Assembly (NCBI RefSeq): GCF_014652635.1
Contig: NZ_BMZE01000003.1
Span: 1 to 64,000, forward strand
Length of the DNA stretch: 64,000 nt
DNA from: Devosia pacifica
GTDB lineage: Bacteria > Pseudomonadota > Alphaproteobacteria > Rhizobiales > Devosiaceae
Direction: 5' to 3'
How positions within the stretch are numbered: the stretch's first letter is position 1; every line of letters begins with the position of its first letter. Below are positions 1-8,984 of the stretch, in pieces. The notes under the pieces are model-generated. The model had not been told where the DNA came from and did no database searches. It was given only the letters and a program-made list of their open reading frames with translations. The translations under genes were made by a program, and so were the position numbers.

Positions 1-11
1 CATCGACGCAC

Positions 12-1928
12 TCATGCCGTGGAACTACCCGGGCTGAACGGTCTCGCCTTCTCGCTTACGAAACCATCAGGATCGCGGCGGGTGCGGGCCAACCTCTCCT
101 CGGCCTCGCTGGCCTCGAGCTGCCGGCTCCACATCTGAGCGTAAAGACCCCCCTGCTCCAGAAGATCCTGATGCTTGCCGCGCTCGGCCACCTGTCCGTC
201 ACGCAAGACCAAGATTTCGTCTGCATCGACGACAGTCGACAGACGGTGGGCAATTACCAGTGTTGTGCGATCTCGCGCGACCGTATCGAGGGCCGACTGG
301 ATTTCGCGCTCTGTCGCGGTATCGAGCGCCGAGGTCGCCTCGTCGAGGATAAGGATTTCCGGCGACTTGAGGATGGTGCGGGCGATAGCAACGCGCTGCT
401 TCTCGCCGCCGGAGAGTTTCAGGCCACGCTCGCCCACTTCGGTGTCGTAGCCACGCGGCAAAGCCTCGATAAAGTCTGCGACCTGCGCCAGCCGCGCAGC
501 CTCGCGCACCTCCTCGTCGGTGGCGTCGGGCCGGCCATAGCGAATGTTATAGGCGATCGAGTCGTTGAACAGGACTGTGTCCTGCGGGACCATGCCGATA
601 GCGGCGCGCAGCGACTTCTGGGTGACATCACGCACATCCTGCTCGTCGATGGTGATGCGGCCGCTGGTGACATCGTAGAAGCGATAAAGCAGGCGCGAAA
701 TGGTGGACTTGCCGGCGCCAGAGGGGCCAACGACGGCGATGGTCTTGCCGGCCGGCACCTCGAAGCTGACGCCCTTCAGGATCTTGCGGTCTTCATCATA
801 GTGGAAGTGCACGTCTTCGAAGCGGATCACCGGTCCGTTAATCCGAAGGCCCTTTGCGCCGGCGCGGTCCTCAATCTCGGGGTTCTGATCGAGCAGTTTG
901 AACATCTCCTCGATGTCCGTCAGGCTCTGGCGGATTTCGCGGTAGACGAAGCCGACCTGGTTGAGCGGCCGGTAGATCTGCATCAGAAAGGTATTGAGCA
1001 GCACATAGTCGCCGAGGGTCAGCGAGCCGTTCATGACGCCGAGCACCGCCATGATCGAGATGATGATCACCCCGCTCCAGAAGATGATGGCCTGACCGAA
1101 ATTGAGGACGCCCAATGAGGTCCAGATGCGCGTCGCCGAGCGCTCATAGAGCGCCATTGAATCGTCGTAGCGCCGCGCCTCCATCTCCTCGTTGGCGAAG
1201 TACTTCACCGTCTCGAAATTCAGCAGGCTATCGATCGCCTTGGAGTTGGCGTCGGTATCGCTGCGATTCATGTCGCGGCGAATGGAAATGCGCCAGTTGG
1301 ACGCCTTGATGGTGAAGTAGATATAGGCCCAGATCGTCAGGATCAGCACGCCGAGATAGCTCACCCCGAACATGACGACGAACACTACCGAGACGATGAT
1401 GAACTCTATGATGGTCGGCGCGGTGTTGAGCATGGTGAAACGGACGATCGTCTCGATGCCCTTGATACCGCGCTCGATGACGCGGCTCAGCCCGCCGGTT
1501 CGCCGCGACAGGTGAAAGCGCAGCGACAAGCGATGCATGTGCTCGAACGTGCGATAGGCAAGCTGACGCACTGCATGCTGGCCGACCCGCGCAAACAGCG
1601 CATCGCGCAATTGCTGGAAGCCGGAATCGAAGATGTTGCCGAGACCATAGGCGATGACGAACAGCACCGGTAGCGCCAGGCCGAGCACGACCGGCGTCAC
1701 CGCCTCGTTGGAGTCGAGGCTGTCGACGATGCCCTTGGAGGCGAACGGCACAAGCGTTGTCGCGACCTTCGACAGGATCAGCGCGCCGATGGCCAGTACC
1801 ACCCTGCGCTTCAGATCCGGCCGGTTCTGCGGCCACATATAGACCCACAGGTTCTTGATCGTCGAAAGCAAAGAGCCTTCGTCCGCACTCACCGTGGGGC
1901 GTTTACTGTCGTCGCTGTTGGAGGCCAT
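12..1928 (-). CDS. ATM1-type ABC exporter (fused permease and ATPase)
   Basis: Half-size ABC exporter of the ATM1/HMT1 family, an inner-membrane homodimer that exports glutathione-linked sulfur or metal compounds. From the chosen start the protein has 638 residues: a six-helix membrane domain at about 40-330 and an ATPase domain at about 365-600. Walker A (GPSGAGKST) is near residue 401, the signature LSGGEKQR near 505, Walker B (ILILDE) near 525, and the H-loop IAHRLST follows. The membrane domain carries NFETVKYF, typical of ATM1 proteins. The ATG at 1928 is chosen because it overlaps the stop of the ArsR gene by one base (TGATG), which implies coupled translation. An in-frame upstream start at 1967 lies inside the ArsR gene and is less likely. 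Co-expression with ArsR suggests a metal or sulfur-stress role; the substrate is inferred, not seen. Confidence 0.93.
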   Translation of the reverse strand: MASNSDDSKRPTVSADEGSLLSTIKNLWVYMWPQNRPDLKRRVVLAIGALILSKVATTLVPFASKGIVDSLDSNEAVTPVVLGLALPVLFVIAYGLGNIFDSGFQQLRDALFARVGQHAVRQLAYRTFEHMHRLSLRFHLSRRTGGLSRVIERGIKGIETIVRFTMLNTAPTIIEFIIVSVVFVVMFGVSYLGVLILTIWAYIYFTIKASNWRISIRRDMNRSDTDANSKAIDSLLNFETVKYFANEEMEARRYDDSMALYERSATRIWTSLGVLNFGQAIIFWSGVIIISIMAVLGVMNGSLTLGDYVLLNTFLMQIYRPLNQVGFVYREIRQSLTDIEEMFKLLDQNPEIEDRAGAKGLRINGPVIRFEDVHFHYDEDRKILKGVSFEVPAGKTIAVVGPSGAGKSTISRLLYRFYDVTSGRITIDEQDVRDVTQKSLRAAIGMVPQDTVLFNDSIAYNIRYGRPDATDEEVREAARLAQVADFIEALPRGYDTEVGERGLKLSGGEKQRVAIARTILKSPEILILDEATSALDTATEREIQSALDTVARDRTTLVIAHRLSTVVDADEILVLRDGQVAERGKHQDLLEQGGLYAQMWSRQLEASEAEERLARTRRDPDGFVSEKARPFSPGSSTA

Positions 1929-2248
1929 CAGCCCGCTTTCGCTTGCTCGTTGATAGCGGGCCCGCATATGCCCGCGATGAGACCGCCATAGGCGGAGCCG
2001 ACCGCTTCAAGCCGCTCACGCTGGAGGATGTAGCAATTGCGCGTGCCCTTTGGCTGGCGCTCGATCAAACCGGCATCGAGGAGCACCTTGATGTGCTGGG
2101 AGACAGTGGACTGCGCCAATGTCAGCGATTCCGTGACATCGGAACAGCAGCACTGCCCTCTTTCCTGTCTTGCGACGATGCGCAGGATGGAGAGCCGGAC
2201 CGGATGGCCCAGCGCCCGCATTATCGCCGCAAGGTCTTCGTCCTGCAT
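1928..2248 (-). CDS. ArsR/SmtB-family transcriptional repressor with a CCC motif
   Basis: Small winged-helix repressor of 106 residues. The family signature is clear: ALGHPVRLSILRIV at the N-terminus, then the recognition helix LAQSTVSQHIKVL and the wing GTRNCYILQ. Where classic ArsR proteins have the ELCVCDL metal site, this one has GQCCCSDV, three consecutive cysteines, with further cysteines in the wing (NCY) and C-terminus (GICGP). Thiol-based sensing of a metal or reactive sulfur species is therefore likely, but the ligand cannot be told. ATG 2248 is preferred over the GTG at 2257 because AAGGTG sits at good distance before it. It is the first gene of a two-gene operon with the ATM1-type exporter and probably controls itself through the palindrome directly upstream. 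Confidence 0.9.
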   Translation of the reverse strand: MQDEDLAAIMRALGHPVRLSILRIVARQERGQCCCSDVTESLTLAQSTVSQHIKVLLDAGLIERQPKGTRNCYILQRERLEAVGSAYGGLIAGICGPAINEQAKAG

Positions 2249-2264
2249 ATGGCACACACCTTTG

Positions 2265-2304
2265 ATCGTTGCTTTACGATAAAAGATGCGTTGCCGAACT
2301 GCAA
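2265..2304 (-). promoter_or_regulatory. Promoter with overlapping ArsR operator candidate
   Basis: On the minus strand, TTGCAG (2304-2299) and TATCGT (2281-2276) stand 17 bases apart and fit a sigma-70-like -35/-10 pair. The perfect inverted repeat ATCGT-N6-ACGAT (2265-2280) covers the -10 and the likely start of transcription, about 20 bases before the ArsR ATG. An ArsR-type repressor bound there would block RNA polymerase, so autoregulation is the simplest reading. This is read by eye; no binding data. Confidence 0.45.
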
Positions 2305-2320
2305 GCCACCGCGAAGAGCC

Positions 2321-5300
2321 CTATTCCAGCTCCTCCGGCAGATCGAAGACCTGGCCCGGATATATCCGATTGGGATTTCGGATCTGCGCGGAGTTCGCCT
2401 GATAGATCGTCGTGTACTTGATCCCCTGTCCGTAAACGCGGCGCGCGATGGTCCACAGATTGTCGCCACGCCGAATGATCGCACGGCCCGAGGCGAAGCG
2501 CTGCGCTTCCGGATCGCCTACCGGTACGGCGACCAGTGTGGGAATATCAGCATCTTCGGGCGTCAACTCAGGATCGGTGCTGTCAAGCTCGGTGCTTCCC
2601 GGTTCGGTGCCGGATGGCTCCTGAAGTTCGGGCTCTGACGGGGACGCAACAGGGTCAGCACCTGTCGTTAACGGTTCCGGCTGGCTGGCCCGCTGATCCT
2701 GCTCGCCATTAGCCGTTTCGTCCGCCTCAGGCTCCGTTATCTCCAGCGTATCAGACGGAGGTGCGGAGGCATCATCGGTAGCGACACTCGGGCTCTCAGG
2801 CTCGTTGCCGGGTTGCGGCGGCATATCATCCGCTACCGGATCAGCTTGGCTGTCCTCGGGCGTGGGGGTGGTAGCGTTCGTTGAAACGTCCTCGCTTTCA
2901 GACGGCGCTTGATCCGTCTGTTGCGAAGCCGGCTCGTCCGGTTCGCGCGGAGGCTCTGGTGTATCAGCCGTTACGTTTGCGGCAGGGGCATCCTGTTCCG
3001 GAGCCTCTGCCTCGGCAGGCTCTTCGCCCTGTGCGTCGGCAGAAGGCATTTCCGGCGTCTCCGATGGGATGGCGGAATCGCCTACTGCATCCCCGGAGCC
3101 GGGAGCTTGCGCGTTTACGGCCTCGGAGGCATCGCCTGGCTGCTCGATGTCCATGGCAGCTTCGCTGTCATCGGCTGGCTCGCCATCGCTGCGTGGCGAT
3201 GGTGTCGGTTCAGCGGACGGCGTCGAACCCGGTTCGTCTGCCGGTGCATCGGCTTCGTCCGTAGCCGGGGCTGGCTCGCCCTGATCGGCGGTTGGAGACG
3301 CTTCAGCATCAGTGCCCGCTGCGTCGGCACCAATTGGCGGCGCCGCCTCGAGTGCGTCTGCCGCATCATCGCCGATTGCCGGCCCTGCAGTGGTTTCGGG
3401 CTCTGCTGGTTCGGGGGTTGTCGGCGCCTGTTGGGCTGGCGGCGGCGTGACACCATCCTGAGAGAGGACGTCGGCTGTTGACCCATCGGACTGCTCGTCC
3501 TGTGGCTCCGCCGAAGACGCTGGCGTGCGGCCGTCACCTGGTTCGGGAAGGTCTGTCGCCTGCTCCTCGACCGCTTGCCCCGGGTCGCTGACGACCCGAT
3601 CGCTGTCGCCGGTTGCGGGGTCGGAGACTGGCTGCGAAGTCGCGTCCTCATTGCCAGCCGGCGGCGACTCCTGTTCCGGTTCAACGCCTTCGACTGACGG
3701 CGCAGGCGCTTCATCGGGCGTCGTGGGTGTTTGATCTCTATCGTCGGACACTTCCGCTACGTCAGGTGAGGCAATATCGGCCGGGGTTTCCCCTTGCACG
3801 GCTGCATCATCTTCCGAGCGTTCAGCCGGTGTTGCAGTCTCGTCGGTCGGCTCTACTGGCGCTGCAACCCCAGCCTCGGCGTGCGACGGATCGGTGCCGA
3901 TGTCGTTCGTAACGTCCGGCGGATCCTGCGGCGACGGGTCGTCAAGATCTTCGATGGCAGAGCTGTCTGATTCAGCGGACGTGGCCTCATCCAGCGGAGA
4001 ATCGACCTGCTCGACCGGGTCTGCGCCGGGCCGCTCGGTGATATCCGTCTCTGCTATATCCAGGCTCGCGTCCTCTGTAGGCTCTGAGCCAGCAGCATCC
4101 GGTTGGTCAGGAGCAGATACAGGCGGTTGATCCTGCGCAGCATCATCGCCATCGGAGCTCGCTATTTCAGCTTCAGCCCCTTGATCGTCAGCATCCGCTG
4201 CTTCGTCCATCGGCGTTTCTGGCGCTGCGACGGGCTCCGCAGAGCTTGATGCATCAGTATCCGCGTCCTGCGTCACTGCCGCAGGGGACCCGGTGTCCAC
4301 ATTGTCCGAGGGTGCACCAGCGGCCGGTGTTTCAGCAGGAGCATCCTTGTCCGCTTCGACCTCGGTCTCTAGTGCTTCGCCACCCTCGGCACCCGGGGCC
4401 GCAGGCACCTGCTGATCCGGGTCTTCAGTCGTGTCAATTTCCGGTTGCGCGCTGGCGGTATCCTCGTCTGAAACCGGCTCAGGCGCTTCGACGTCCTGTT
4501 CCCCGCTGCCGGTGGCCTGCGGTTCCTGCCCCTGCGGCTCGCGTGGCTCCGTGCTCTCCTCCGGCGCATCGGCCTCAGTCGGAGCGGCCTGTCGTGCCTG
4601 AGGGTCGGCGGGCTCAGCATCAGGCGTTTCGCTGGCCGGACTCTCTGCCTCACCAATGGTGTCAGGTGCTTCTTGTGGCGCGATGTCGGCTTCATCGGCC
4701 TGAGCAACAGCCACTGGCGGATCGGTTTCCGGGACATCCAGAACGAAATTCACTTCCGCACGCGCCACCACGTCAGCGGAACGCGGTTGAAGCACGTCGA
4801 CCCGCACCCGATGACTGCGCTGCGTCAGGATCGGTCCGGCTTCTACCAACCAGCGGCCATTTTCGACCGTTGTGTCCGCGATATAGGCATCATCGACATA
4901 AAGGCGGATGACTGCCCCTTCGGGGCCACCGCCTGCAAAGAATGTCTGCTCACCGTCAATTTCGATGGCATCAATGCTCGGAGCTGCGAGCGGCTGCTCC
5001 GTCTCGCGAGGCTCGGGTACAATATCGGTGCCCGGCTGCGGCGTTGCCGTATCCTCGGGGTCGATCGCCGCCACCTGCATGTCTTCGCCGGCATCTGCGG
5101 GCTCTGCCTCCTGTGATTCGGCAGGCGGAGCCTCACCCACAGGCTGCTCATCAGGGGCTGTCTCATCTGCGGGCTGTTCAGCCGGTGACTGTTGGGTCTC
5201 GTCGGTGACGGGCTGATCCTCGCCGAGATCCTGCTCTACTGGTTCCTGCTCTGCTGGTGCCGGCTCGGCATCTTGCTGGGCCGATGCGGGTTCGGCCGGC

Positions 5301-6469
5301 TGCTGCGGAGCCGGGTCGTCCTGCTCTGTGGTCTCTTCGGGCTGTGATGCCTCTTGAGGAGCGGTTGTTTGGCCGATCTCCTCGGCAGGTGTCTCATCGA
5401 TCGGCTCAGCCTGATCGCGCTCGGTCGCAGGGGCGCCATCTGTAGTCAGGTCTTCTGCGTCAGGCGGCAGTGTCGTGTCGGCGGCTTGCGGTTCCGAAGT
5501 CTCTGGATCTGCAGGTGCTAGCTGTGTCTCTGCGGGGTCTGCAGTTTCTGGTTCAGGCTGTGCGACATCTTCAGCCGGTTGGGGCTCTATACCCTCGTCG
5601 ATCTCGGCGCCTTGCGCGGCGGACGGCTCGGTCGGCAAACTGACCGGTGACCGGGTTTCACCACCAGACGGTTCGTCTGCCGGTTCTGGCTGCGGCGTCA
5701 CCTGCATATCCGGCACGCCGGTTTGAAGATCATCCGGCTCGACTGCGGCAATATCCATGTCGGGGGCGCGCGTCAGGCCCTGCAGAATGTCCGTGGCCTC
5801 ACCAGGCGTGCTGGCGACGACCATCGGCTGGTCCTCACCTTCAGGGTCAATCATGACGACGAAGGATTGGTCCGATCGTCCCTCGCGGCCCGCCTCTCCG
5901 ATGGTAATCTCAACGCCGCCCGGCTCGAGCGGCAGATCCGGCAAGAACGCCCAATCGCCACTTGGTTCGACCTCGGCCGTGCCCAGCAGTTCGCCATTTG
6001 CGTAAAGCTCGATCGTGCTCCCCGGATCGCCACTACCGGCGATCAGAACCGACCCATCGGGTTCGGCGCGCAACAGGCCGAACGTTGCCGCCAGCACCTG
6101 CTCCGCCTCTTGTTCAGACGGAAGCTGCTGCTCTTCAGTAATTTCGGCACTCTGAGGCTCGTCCGACTGCCCGGCGGACTCATCCGTGTCCGGCATTTCA
6201 GAGACTGGTGCCGAAGGCTCCGCCGTATCCTCGGCATCAGCAATCGCCGGCTCCGTATCATCAGTCGGCACAAGGCCTGCATCGATAAGCTCACCGCGCA
6301 GGCAGAGGCCAAATCTCTCGGCCCCTCCGACACAGTTGACGAACGCAGGACCTGCGAGAATTGCAAGAATGACAATCAGGGTGACCGCAGCCGCCCCAAA
6401 GGTCAGCGCCAATGGACGGTTAGAAGCAGTATCGGCCAGTTTTCCCTCCAGCGTGCACTCCGGCGACAA
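2321..6469 (-). CDS. Giant membrane-anchored LysM protein with acidic disordered linker
   Basis: A 1382-residue protein of known ends and unknown job. A membrane anchor lies at about residues 20-44. Two related Ig-like modules follow (about 130-215 and 500-580), each with the pattern G-G/S-G-x-P-G-x-I-x-LY and a later W. More than 1000 residues between and after them are low complexity, rich in Pro, Glu, Asp, Ala, Thr, Ser and Gln, with almost no Lys or hydrophobic stretches. The last 55 residues are a LysM peptidoglycan-binding domain (GDNLWTIARRVYGQG...IYPGQVFDLP). LysM proteins of this kind exist in Rhizobiales, but this linker is exceptionally long. It presumably spans the periplasm from inner membrane to cell wall. 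The start is uncertain: the only candidate before the anchor is a TTG at 6469 with a weak ribosome-binding site, 15 bases after the cimA stop. Last gene of the cysS operon. Confidence 0.85.
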   Translation of the reverse strand: MSPECTLEGKLADTASNRPLALTFGAAAVTLIVILAILAGPAFVNCVGGAERFGLCLRGELIDAGLVPTDDTEPAIADAEDTAEPSAPVSEMPDTDESAGQSDEPQSAEITEEQQLPSEQEAEQVLAATFGLLRAEPDGSVLIAGSGDPGSTIELYANGELLGTAEVEPSGDWAFLPDLPLEPGGVEITIGEAGREGRSDQSFVVMIDPEGEDQPMVVASTPGEATDILQGLTRAPDMDIAAVEPDDLQTGVPDMQVTPQPEPADEPSGGETRSPVSLPTEPSAAQGAEIDEGIEPQPAEDVAQPEPETADPAETQLAPADPETSEPQAADTTLPPDAEDLTTDGAPATERDQAEPIDETPAEEIGQTTAPQEASQPEETTEQDDPAPQQPAEPASAQQDAEPAPAEQEPVEQDLGEDQPVTDETQQSPAEQPADETAPDEQPVGEAPPAESQEAEPADAGEDMQVAAIDPEDTATPQPGTDIVPEPRETEQPLAAPSIDAIEIDGEQTFFAGGGPEGAVIRLYVDDAYIADTTVENGRWLVEAGPILTQRSHRVRVDVLQPRSADVVARAEVNFVLDVPETDPPVAVAQADEADIAPQEAPDTIGEAESPASETPDAEPADPQARQAAPTEADAPEESTEPREPQGQEPQATGSGEQDVEAPEPVSDEDTASAQPEIDTTEDPDQQVPAAPGAEGGEALETEVEADKDAPAETPAAGAPSDNVDTGSPAAVTQDADTDASSSAEPVAAPETPMDEAADADDQGAEAEIASSDGDDAAQDQPPVSAPDQPDAAGSEPTEDASLDIAETDITERPGADPVEQVDSPLDEATSAESDSSAIEDLDDPSPQDPPDVTNDIGTDPSHAEAGVAAPVEPTDETATPAERSEDDAAVQGETPADIASPDVAEVSDDRDQTPTTPDEAPAPSVEGVEPEQESPPAGNEDATSQPVSDPATGDSDRVVSDPGQAVEEQATDLPEPGDGRTPASSAEPQDEQSDGSTADVLSQDGVTPPPAQQAPTTPEPAEPETTAGPAIGDDAADALEAAPPIGADAAGTDAEASPTADQGEPAPATDEADAPADEPGSTPSAEPTPSPRSDGEPADDSEAAMDIEQPGDASEAVNAQAPGSGDAVGDSAIPSETPEMPSADAQGEEPAEAEAPEQDAPAANVTADTPEPPREPDEPASQQTDQAPSESEDVSTNATTPTPEDSQADPVADDMPPQPGNEPESPSVATDDASAPPSDTLEITEPEADETANGEQDQRASQPEPLTTGADPVASPSEPELQEPSGTEPGSTELDSTDPELTPEDADIPTLVAVPVGDPEAQRFASGRAIIRRGDNLWTIARRVYGQGIKYTTIYQANSAQIRNPNRIYPGQVFDLPEELE

Positions 6470-6484
6470 TGCCGCCAGTCAAGA

Positions 6485-8098
6485 TTACTCTGCCGCCGTT
6501 GTCGCCTGCGCCGCTTCAGTCTTCAACAACTTATACGAAATCGACTCATATAGTGCCTCGAACGAGGCATCAATGATGTTGGGCGATACGCCGATGGTAA
6601 ACCAGCGCTCGCCGGTGCCGTCGCGACTTTCGACCAGTACACGGGTGACCGCGCCCGTGCCGCCGTTCAGGATACGGACCTTGAAGTCTACCAGTTCCAG
6701 ATCTTCGATCTGGTGCGAATACTTGCCGAGATCCTTGCGCATGGCAGTATCGAGCGCGTTGATCGGACCGTTGCCTTCCGCCACCGACATCAACAGCTCT
6801 TCACCGACACGGATCTTCACCACCGCTTCGGTGACCGTGACCAGTTCGCCGCGCGCGTTGTGACGCCGCTCGACACTGGCCCTGTAGCTTTCCACATCGA
6901 AATAAACCGGCAGCGTACCCATCACTTCGTGCGCCAACAGGCAAAACGAAGCGTCCGCACCGTCATAGGAATAGCCGCGCGATTCGCGTTCCTTGACTGT
7001 TTCCAGAAGCCGCTCCAGGCGTGGATCATTCTTGTCCATGGCGATGCCGTGCCGCGCCAGTGCCGTCAGCAGGTTGGACTTGCCCGCCTGCTGCGAAACC
7101 ATGATCGAGCGCACATTGCCGACGCTTTCCGGCTCAACGTGCTCATAGGTCGAAAAGTCCTTTGCCAGCGCCGAGGCGTGGATGCCCGCCTTGGTGGCGA
7201 AGGCCGAGGCGCCGACATAGGGCGACTGGCGCGCCGGAGCGCGATTCAACCTGTCATCAAAGGCGCGGGAGATCTGCGTGAACCGCGCCAGCTGCTCGCT
7301 GGTGATGCCCAGTTCGAACCGGTCCGCGTAACGCGATTTGAGAACAAGGGTGGGCACCAGTGTGATCAGATCGGCATTGCCGCACCGTTCACCGATGCCG
7401 TTGAGCGTGCCCTGAACCTGGCGTACACCTGCCTCGACAGCCGCCAAAGAGTTGGCGATAGCCTGACCGGTATCATTATGGGCGTGGATTCCCAGATGGT
7501 CGCCAGGCACGCGGCTACAGACTTCCGAGACGATTTCGCTGATTTCGCCCGGCATGGTGCCACCATTGGTGTCACACAGGACAACCCAACGCGCGCCTGC
7601 CTCGAGGGCGACTTCAGCGCATCGCAAGGCATAGTCGCGGTTAGCCTTATAGCCATCGAAAAAGTGCTCGAGATCGATCAGCACTTCCTTGCCGTTGTCG
7701 ACGGCGATCCGGACGGTCTCGGCAAGGCCCTGCAAGTGCTCATCCGTGGTGCTCGACAGAGCCAGTTCCACCTGATGATCCCACGCCTTGGCAACGAAGC
7801 AGGTGGCGGGCGCGGCGGAATTGATGAGCCCCTGTACCCCCGGATCGTTCTCGACAGAGCGCCCCGCCCGCTTTGTCATGCCGAAGGCGGTAAAGGTCGC
7901 ACTCTTGGTGCGCGACTTGCTGAAGAGCTCGGTATCCACCGGATTGGCACCGGGATAGCCGCCCTCCACATAATCGACACCAATTCGCTCCAGGAGCCCG
8001 ATGATCGACAGCTTGTCCTCAAGCGAGAACTCGATGCCGGCCGTCTGTGCTCCATCGCGCAGCGTGGTGTCGAAGATGTAGAGGCGCTCTTTGGTCAT
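6485..8098 (-). CDS. cimA: (R)-citramalate synthase
   Basis: Condenses pyruvate and acetyl-CoA to (R)-citramalate, a route to 2-oxobutanoate for isoleucine that avoids threonine. The 537-residue protein is a member of the HMGL-like/isopropylmalate synthase family. It has the catalytic start of the TIM barrel (FDTTLRDGAQ, residues 9-18), the GGYPGANP segment typical of citramalate rather than isopropylmalate synthases, the metal-binding HAHNDTGQA motif near 205, and a C-terminal LeuA dimer domain (about 385-520) that in the family binds the feedback inhibitor. It starts 3 bases after the stop of the GFA gene and ends 15 bases before the LysM gene, so it sits inside a tight operon. An isopropylmalate synthase is the alternative but fits less well. 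Confidence 0.93.
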   Translation of the reverse strand: MTKERLYIFDTTLRDGAQTAGIEFSLEDKLSIIGLLERIGVDYVEGGYPGANPVDTELFSKSRTKSATFTAFGMTKRAGRSVENDPGVQGLINSAAPATCFVAKAWDHQVELALSSTTDEHLQGLAETVRIAVDNGKEVLIDLEHFFDGYKANRDYALRCAEVALEAGARWVVLCDTNGGTMPGEISEIVSEVCSRVPGDHLGIHAHNDTGQAIANSLAAVEAGVRQVQGTLNGIGERCGNADLITLVPTLVLKSRYADRFELGITSEQLARFTQISRAFDDRLNRAPARQSPYVGASAFATKAGIHASALAKDFSTYEHVEPESVGNVRSIMVSQQAGKSNLLTALARHGIAMDKNDPRLERLLETVKERESRGYSYDGADASFCLLAHEVMGTLPVYFDVESYRASVERRHNARGELVTVTEAVVKIRVGEELLMSVAEGNGPINALDTAMRKDLGKYSHQIEDLELVDFKVRILNGGTGAVTRVLVESRDGTGERWFTIGVSPNIIDASFEALYESISYKLLKTEAAQATTAAE

Positions 8099-8101
8099 GG
8101 C

Positions 8102-8614
8102 TCAGCTCTTTGCGTGGGCGCCCAGATGCGGGCGCCAGTGCTCGGTTTCGTGATCAGGATGCTGGTGATTGCTGGCGGCGATTTCCGCCAGCTGGTTCGG
8201 ATCGTCGGAGCCCGTTTCCTCTCCCGGAAGACCTGGCAGCTCCGAGAAATACGCCACCCGCGCCTCCGTGCCGTACTGGTTGCGCGGGATGACGGCGTTC
8301 GGCTCATCGAGCGAGCCGATCGAGACGGCGATGTGATCCGAGGTGACATAGGCGAAGGTCAGCGGCGTGCCACAATCGCGGCAAAAGCCGCGCTCGGCCT
8401 GATCGGACGACATGAAGAACGCGAGGTCCCCGCGCGTGACGGCAAAGGCCTCACGCGGTGCTGCAACAAGCGGCGCAAAGAAGGAGCCAAACGCCTTCTG
8501 ACACATCCGGCAGTGGCAGATATGCGGGTTTCTCAACGGTCCGGTGATGCGGTATCGCACCGCACCACATTGGCAGCCACCGTGCACCGGCGCTTCGGAG
8601 CTATTCTGCGTCAT
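8102..8614 (-). CDS. GFA family protein (zinc-binding)
   Basis: A 170-residue protein of the GFA/CENP-V family, named after glutathione-dependent formaldehyde-activating enzyme; most members have no proven reaction. The zinc ligands are visible: GGCQCGAVRY near residue 13, HICHCRMC near 35 and FCRDCGTP near 80. The ATG at 8614 lies inside the end of the VOC gene (14-base overlap) and gives a protein starting just before the zinc site, the usual family layout. A longer in-frame extension to 8782 is rejected because it is entirely inside the VOC gene and has no family match. Third gene of the cysS-cimA operon. A detoxification role is a guess from family and neighbour. Confidence 0.88.
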   Translation of the reverse strand: MTQNSSEAPVHGGCQCGAVRYRITGPLRNPHICHCRMCQKAFGSFFAPLVAAPREAFAVTRGDLAFFMSSDQAERGFCRDCGTPLTFAYVTSDHIAVSIGSLDEPNAVIPRNQYGTEARVAYFSELPGLPGEETGSDDPNQLAEIAASNHQHPDHETEHWRPHLGAHAKS

Positions 8615-8984
8615 GGCACACCGCCTCGACATTGTTTCCGTCTGGATCGATGACGAAGGCACCGTAATAGTCCGGATGATATTCCGGGCGGAGGCCAGGG
8701 CCGCCATTATCCTGCCCGCCAGCCGCGACGGCCGCGTGATAAAATGCATCGACCTCTGCCCGCGAAGCAGCACTGAACGCATAGTGCCGGCCGGGTCCGG
8801 GCTCGTTAGCTTCGGTCAGCCAGAAATCCGGTTTTTGCTGGCCGTAGCCGCCAACCTTGACGCCGCCGGTATATTGCTCCGGCACGGTCTGCAGCATTGT
8901 TGCGCCAAGTGGCGCGAGCGCTGCATCGTAGAACGCCTTTGCGCGTGTCCAATCCGCCACCAGAATGCCCACATGATCCATCAT
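8601..8984 (-). CDS. VOC superfamily protein (glyoxalase/dioxygenase fold)
   Basis: A 127-residue vicinal-oxygen-chelate protein with the usual paired beta-alpha-beta-beta-beta modules. It starts with [21 protein letters not shown], in which the His is the first metal ligand, and ends with the typical [15 protein letters not shown]. The reaction cannot be told from sequence: glyoxalase, thiol-transferase and dioxygenase members all look like this. ATG 8984 is chosen over the ATG at 8999 because it overlaps the cysS stop as ATGA and has GGGAG 8 bases upstream. The reading frame overlaps both neighbours, so it is translated as part of the operon. Confidence 0.87.
   Translation of the reverse strand: MMDHVGILVADWTRAKAFYDAALAPLGATMLQTVPEQYTGGVKVGGYGQQKPDFWLTEANEPGPGRHYAFSAASRAEVDAFYHAAVAAGGQDNGGPGLRPEYHPDYYGAFVIDPDGNNVEAVCHDAE

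Noticed and set aside
2881..6005. Many open frames on both strands within the LysM gene linker
   Set aside because: The low-complexity GC-rich linker leaves all frames open; only the LysM frame has an anchor and known domains.
6713..8653. Long plus-strand open frame of 646 codons opposite cimA and the GFA gene
   Set aside because: It mirrors the codon frame of cimA in GC-rich DNA, has no family motif, and cimA is a certain gene.
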